Shown: piece by piece, positions 59,193-64,000 of the stretch
Numbering within the stretch: position 1 is the stretch's first letter
How the letters are laid out: every line of letters begins with the position of its first letter
Assembly (NCBI RefSeq): GCF_022539665.2
Contig: NC_081338.1
Coordinates: 868,001-932,000, forward strand
Reading direction: 5' to 3'
DNA: 64,000 nt
Source of the DNA: Daphnia carinata
Lineage: Eukaryota > Arthropoda > Branchiopoda > Diplostraca > Daphniidae
Program-made: the position numbers and the translations under genes
The notes under the pieces: generated by a model
What the model was told of the DNA's origin: nothing
The model's input: the letters and a program-made list of their open reading frames with translations, nothing else
Database searches by the model: none

Positions 59193-61386
59193 CTAAGTGT
59201 GTGCCTCCATGAAAAGAGGAAAAACCGAAAACGTACCGTCCACTGCGCAACTGTTTTCCGAAAAAGTTGGCAACATGACCGCCTTGCATTTAATTTCAGC
59301 CACTGGCCACGCTTCAAGTAATTCTGATATAGCTCCCACCGTATATATTTCGTACGACGACGACGGTAGGGGATAAGAGAAGAGTGAACGTTTTACTTGA
59401 AAACCCCTGCCAATAATGAAATCACCATTCTTGCCGCGAATGATGTTTTCGACCAAAACAATAGAAGAATCAAGATAAACACAATGATCAGGTCCCTTAC
59501 AAGTTAGAAACCAGGGACCCAATTGCATTTCCTTAAATTGCTTGGAAAATACGAGGTGGGGAATTAAAGGACCACTATCATGTTGTTTAAAAAAACGTCC
59601 AGTTTCAGATGATTTTGCATTGTAACACGCATTCTGGAATTGTCCTATTTCCAGAATACGTTTAACTACCTGTTGCAATGCCTGATGTCCAATCAGGCAT
59701 TGCAACAGGTAGTGCGCAAAAGATTCTTTAAAGAAAAAAGATAATTTTCGAAAGCGTAGGCTGAATAGTTTGGCAAAGCACCAAAACGCAAAACATCATC
59801 ACAAGTGTGAATCAAATAATGGACATTGAAGGACAAGAAGTATGTGCCATAAATTGATTCACACTCCCTAACAAATAAATCTAATAATTCCCTTGCATAA
59901 TCATTGTGCGTTATGCAATACGCGAATGATGACAGAATTCGCACTGCAACATGAAAAACGATAAAGTTATTATACAATCGATTGGGCAAAATCCCCAAAA
60001 GAACCACAGGACCAACACAGCTATTAAATAATCCAAATTCTGTAGCCTTGAAGCGATCAACAAACTTCAATGATCTCGTACGCCGTGATAATTCTCTTGG
60101 AATAAATTTGCTTAAAGTTTCCAGGCGGGAGCTCATGGAGTCTATTAAACTTTTGTGAAGTCTTCCTGGGAGTGGACCTCTAATCCACGTCAAAAAAAGC
60201 TTTCTCGTCACCCCTAAATCAATTAAATGCATTGGATCACCTGGGAAATCCCTCGCCATATCAAGGTAATCTAAGTTCTCAAGAATACTATCACCATGGT
60301 GATGCTCCTCATAAACGCGGTTTCAAAAGGAGTAATCAGTTCTTAGAGTCGAATTTCTTTCCAAGAAAACTACCCTACCTTCAAATTCCCCTTGTTGGAT
60401 ACATCTCCCACAACCGAAATAACCTGTGTGGCCTTTAGTATTCAAAATGAACGAACGCGCAGGCGCGTCGCATATGAATGCGGATATTCTAAATGATAAG
60501 CGCCGGCCATGAAAAATAAAACCACTTTCACTTAAAGCCTTAGCTTCCAAAATAAAGTCTGTAAGGTATTCTTCTGTGGAATCAGGTTTGGCATCACCAT
60601 GGTAAAGTCCAATAAGAAATACTTTTCTACATTTAGCATTGGTAATGATAATAGCCCTAAAATTGGCTAAAACTGTCCACCGCTGCTTTTGGAAATGGGG
60701 AGACCATCAATATTAACAAAAATGTCGACATGATCAAGAGCACTACAAGCCGGCATAACGTTTAAAACTGATTCCAGACCTTTTAAAATTCCATGGTGGT
60801 AATACTTGCCGGGAGAAAGTGATTTTACGTTGACATTGCGAGGCGTTTTCAGAAGGGTTCGGCAGGTTTTTGGTAAATCTAATCCCCATTGAAATAAACG
60901 GAATATGGCTAGCAATGCATCAATTGCGTTTTGATGAACCCCCCATGTTACTGCCCATAAAGCAAGCAAATGGCGTAAATTATGCGACCCGTTGTGTTCC
61001 TCATCGTAATCACTTTCATCAGGTTGTGCACCATCGTTCCTGTCAACTGTCGATTCAGAGTCACTACTATATTCTGATTCAGAAGAAACCGGGAAAACAT
61101 CGCTATCCATAGAAAATGCATCTTCGGTAGAAGCTAACACCTCGTCGTCGAAACCATTGAAAAGATTTTCAGCGTGTTCTTCCTCAGCAAAATCTATGCC
61201 ATTATTGCCATTTGGAAAACGCTCTTCGTCCGACGACTCGCTTACTACTTCAATATCCTCAACATTAAGTAAACTTAAACGAAGTTGTTGTAAATCTTTC
61301 TGAATCCGACGCCTCTTTGTTCGAGAGCTCGGTAAAATTCGATTGTTACTCAAAATTCGATTGTTACTCATAACGGAAAACACCAA
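59193..61386 (-). pseudogene. CACTA/EnSpm-like transposase (copy B), four breaks
   Basis: It aligns along its length with copy A. Basic N-terminus (RTKRRRIQKDL), acidic region, FVNIDGLPISKSSGGQF (first catalytic Asp), CDAPARSFIL with KGHTGYFGCGRC (second Asp and Cys/His insertion), DPMHLIDLGVTRKL, NVHYLIHTCDDVLRFG. Breaks: TAG at 60667 where Trp is expected, a one-base shift just after it at about 60650, TGA at 60323, and a frame change at a perfect 22-bp hairpin (59665-59713). The first frame (60667-61386) starts with an ATG. The intact DUF4806-like gene follows on the same strand. No terminal inverted repeats were identified for this copy. Confidence 0.75.
59665..59713. repeat. perfect 22-bp inverted repeat with 5-base loop
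   Basis: Arms 59665-59686 and 59692-59713 are exact complements (ACTACCTGTTGCAATG... against ...CATTGCAACAGGTAGT), with loop GTCCA. One arm corresponds to the coding sequence for QALQQVV; the other is extra and shifts the frame. This is the signature of a template-switch event during replication. Confidence 0.85.
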
Positions 61387-61625
61387 AACATTTGCGTGAA
61401 AAAAAATGGCTATAAGAAAGTATAAACTTGGACAAGGAAAAAAAAATACCCTGCAAAAAAAGCTCCAATTGCGAGATAAATAAATTTTGCGACGACGGAA
61501 TGGAATAACTGAAAAAGCAGAACTTAAAGAGGCGATTGTAAAAAAAGGAATCGGGAATTCAAATGGGAAAATATATTGAAAAGGTAAATTCCGGTTTAGA
61601 TTAACTTACGTTTTGGGAATCCATT
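61387..61625. other. upstream region of transposase B
   Basis: A-rich sequence with no gene. It could contain the transposase promoter or an upstream exon; no element end is visible. Confidence 0.4.
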
Positions 61626-61627
61626 TA

Positions 61628-61900
61628 TCCACAGAGTGATGGCAGCAGGGGAGCTGGAAGAGCCAGGCAGCTGGGCAGGACCGGTAAGCCAACTGGGCGG
61701 GTACGGCAAGGCAGCTGGGCAGGACCGGTAAGCCAACTGGGAAGGTTCGGTAAGCCAACTGGGCGGGTACGGCAAGGCAGCTGGGGAGCTGGGCGGGTAC
61801 GGCAAGGCAGCTGGGTAGCTGGGCGGGTATGGCAAGGCAGCTGGGCGGGTACGGCAAGGCAGCTGTGCGGGTACTGCAAGGCAGCTGGGCAGCGCGACGA
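61628..61900 (+). repeat. GC-rich minisatellite, unit about 22 bp
   Basis: Tandem units of GGCAAGGCAGCTGGGCGGGTAC and longer variants (32-34 bp, with an added CTGGGNAG or ACCGGTAAGCCAACT part), at least ten units. The array is translated in several frames as Pro/Leu/Ala repeats, but I consider these non-coding. It contrasts sharply with the AT-rich surroundings. Confidence 0.85.
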
Positions 61901-62029
61901 ACACGTTTCACAAGTCTTTCATGCACACTTTAAAATCCAAGTTCTGGTAATTTTTAAAAAATTCACACAACACCATACAAAGCACATGACTCAAAGGCAG
62001 CTACCAAGCGAATGCCTGAATCGCTAGAT

Positions 62030-64000
62030 CCCCATGAAAGAATTCGTAGAGTTGCATACTGCAATTTTCACAGGCACACTCCATTTGCAATTTTCGAAGT
62101 GAAGAGCTACGCGTGAGCGGACTGTTGATTAACTAAAAGAAATACCAAATTCACAGGTGTCAAGCCTTCAACAAGTAACGTTTTATTTATAGCTACCAGG
62201 GGTTATTTGCTAATAGGTGCCTCACTGAAACGTGGAAAGGTTGACATTTGACAACTTCCGCCACCTCAAACAACGGCGTTCAACTTTGTCAAACCAGTGC
62301 ATGGGACAGGGCCCTCCATTTCCGTTCCAGTTCAGACTGGTGATTAATGAAAACAAAAAGTCAAACTCACAGGTGCAAAGCACTAGACAAAGCACCTTTG
62401 ATTTAAAGCTTTCTGTGTTCATTTGTCAACAGGTGCCTCATTAAATCGTCCAGATTTTAGCATTCAACAAGTTCCACCGACCTCAACCAACAACGTTCAA
62501 TTTTTTCAAACCTTGCTTGCGAAGGTGCTGTGCATTTTCACTATAGCTATTAACTGGTTGTGTTAAACGTTTTTTACCACATATTTTTGAATTTCTGTTT
62601 CTCACCGAAGTTCTTCATTGGAACAGCTGATAGCATTCTGCTGCTAGATCTCTATTCTGCAGTGCACTCCTCAGCCAACTGTGTATGTCATTTCATGGAA
62701 GGCCTCAATTACATTTGTACAGAATTATTTGAACTTCCAGGTGACAATTGTGACTGCCACGTAACCAACACATCAGGATCTGCGTTTCAACCAGGTGACA
62801 ACAGTTTTCTTTGACTTCTGCGCTCGCCGAAAAGAATGCCTAAACTAAGCTAAGCTAAACCACCACTAAACTGCAACAAATTTGAAAGTCACACGTGCAA
62901 AGCATTCAACCAGTCACATATGACAAAGCTTTCAGTGCTTATGTCAACAAATAGCTCATTTAAACATGCACATCATACCACTCTAGAAGTGTGCTACTCT
63001 CAACCAACGGCATTCCGTTTTTTAACGTCCCCCAGATGAAAGGGATCTGCATTTATCACTTCAGTTCTATTTTAACATGCGTTATTGTTTTCATTCTCTA
63101 TTTGACTGTTGTTAAAATTAAAAAGAAGACGGTGGCTTAATCTGAAGATCTCAAATTTTCTCCTGTTTATAGGTGAACAAGTGAAGCATATGTTTGAGTT
63201 GCATCCTGCAAATTTCTGAAGCATACTTTCATTCGCAACTTTCAAAGTGAAAAGCTGCGCGAGGATGGACTGCTGATCAACCAAAAGAAATGTCAAACTC
63301 GCAGAGTCGAAGCAGACTTGCCGCGCCAATCAATTTTCCGATCTCGATCTTCGATCCGATCTTTTGAGTTTGATCGGATCGGAGATCGAGATCGAGGCGA
63401 TCATTTTACCGATCATTTTTGTGCGACATCTAACGCTAAAAATTCACAGTTTAATGAATTTAGCATTGGCTGTCACAGCGACAGTCACTGACGGCCATTG
63501 AGGGTGAACACTAAACAGTTTCCCTCAATTGGCATTCGCAAAAATAGTAGTGAAAGAGAACCATGGAACAAGTAATACCCTAATAAACCAACGGAATTCA
63601 GTCTTTTCCAACACCTTCCAGATGAAAGGGCTGAGCATTTTTACCTTCAGATCTATTTTAACGTGCGTTTATGTTTTCTTCCACTGCTTTGCTGTTTTAA
63701 TTTACCAACAGACAGTGGCTTCATCTAAAAACCTCCAATTTTCCCGTTTATAGGTGAAGCATTCCCTTGAATTGCAATCTCCAAATTTAGGAGACACGCT
63801 TCATTTGCAACTCCGAGAGGGAAAAGCAATGTTAGGATGGATTGCTGGTCCACTAAAAGAAATGTCATCGGCATAGGTAGACAGCACTCAATTAGTCACG
63901 TTTGACGTAAGCGTTTCAGTGTTCATTTGTAATTAGAAACCTCATTGATACGGGCAGATTTTGAGGTTCAACAAGTCCTACCATTCTCAACCTATGGTGT
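62030..64000 (+). repeat. long diverged tandem repeat (unit several hundred bp)
   Basis: A module containing AAGTGAAAAGCTGCGCG...GATCAACCAAAAGAAATGTCAAACTC occurs at about 62096, 63243 and 63815. A module containing GTGTTCATTTGTCAACAGGTGCCTCATT occurs at about 62200, 62415, 62940 and 63920. A module with CAGATGAAAGGG occurs at about 63032 and 63617. The order is conserved but copies are truncated and diverged, so the unit length is not fixed by eye. The array runs off the window. No gene is supported in it. Confidence 0.65.
63325..63500. repeat. GATCGG-rich palindromic insertion
   Basis: CCGATCTCGATCTTCGATCCGATC and its complement (GATCGGATCGGAGATCGAGATC) face each other, followed by GCGACATCTAACGC. 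It interrupts the long tandem repeat between its CAAACTCGCAG and the next module. The design resembles the CGATTA-rich repeat at 5990-6430. Confidence 0.6.

Noticed and set aside
61596-61926. Minus-strand frames giving Pro/Leu/Ala repeat proteins
   Set aside because: They arise from the GC-rich minisatellite in all frames, with no start context or homologous protein.

Overview
The window looks like a repeat-rich interval from an arthropod genome, most probably a branchiopod crustacean of the Daphnia type. This placement is inference. It rests on an animal PAN3 gene with very short GT-AG introns, several BEL/Pao and Gypsy LTR retroelements, and transposase genes of a CACTA/EnSpm-like type. No rRNA, tRNA or CRISPR was recognised.

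Layout. 1-1555: no gene seen. 1556-4627 (-): one intact host gene, PAN3, in nine exons. 4628-9439: AT-rich spacer, a CGAT-rich repeat, a solo BEL/Pao LTR with target duplication, a Gypsy LTR and pol remnant, and a relic with a parvovirus-VP1-like phospholipase A2 motif. 9440-17463: an approximately 8 kb DNA transposon bounded by imperfect inverted repeats. It carries a transposase (-), an unprocessed catalase pseudogene (-) and a DUF4806-like gene (+). 17464-26183: the 3' part of a minus-strand Gypsy-type element, with integrase, a glycoprotein-like relic with a Thr-rich stalk, an acidic ORF, an ankyrin-repeat ORF, a polypurine tract and an LTR. 26185-29646: a 231-bp satellite followed by a broken plus-strand Gypsy pol and env. 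30560-42330: a decayed BEL/Pao element (B, minus) interrupted by a second BEL/Pao copy (A', minus, 32153-39173, 5-bp duplication CGGAA). 42390-49826: a nearly intact plus-strand copy of the same family (A) with 333-335 bp LTRs and 5-bp duplication CAAGG. 49832-52620: unidentified host-like exons and MITE-like repeats. 52795-57030: the 231-bp satellite again, followed by another broken Gypsy element. 57352-61386: an intact seven-exon DUF4806-like gene beside a second, heavily broken CACTA-like transposase. 61600-64000: a minisatellite and a long diverged tandem repeat.

Three points stand out. First, the pairing of a CACTA-like transposase with a DUF4806-like gene occurs twice, and in the second locus the accessory gene is open while the transposase is broken in four places. 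Second, the BEL/Pao family carries an extra spliced ORF upstream of gag, conserved in two copies, and its pol ORF terminates inside the 3' LTR. Third, a minus-strand Gypsy-type element has an ankyrin-repeat ORF between its glycoprotein gene and its 3' LTR.
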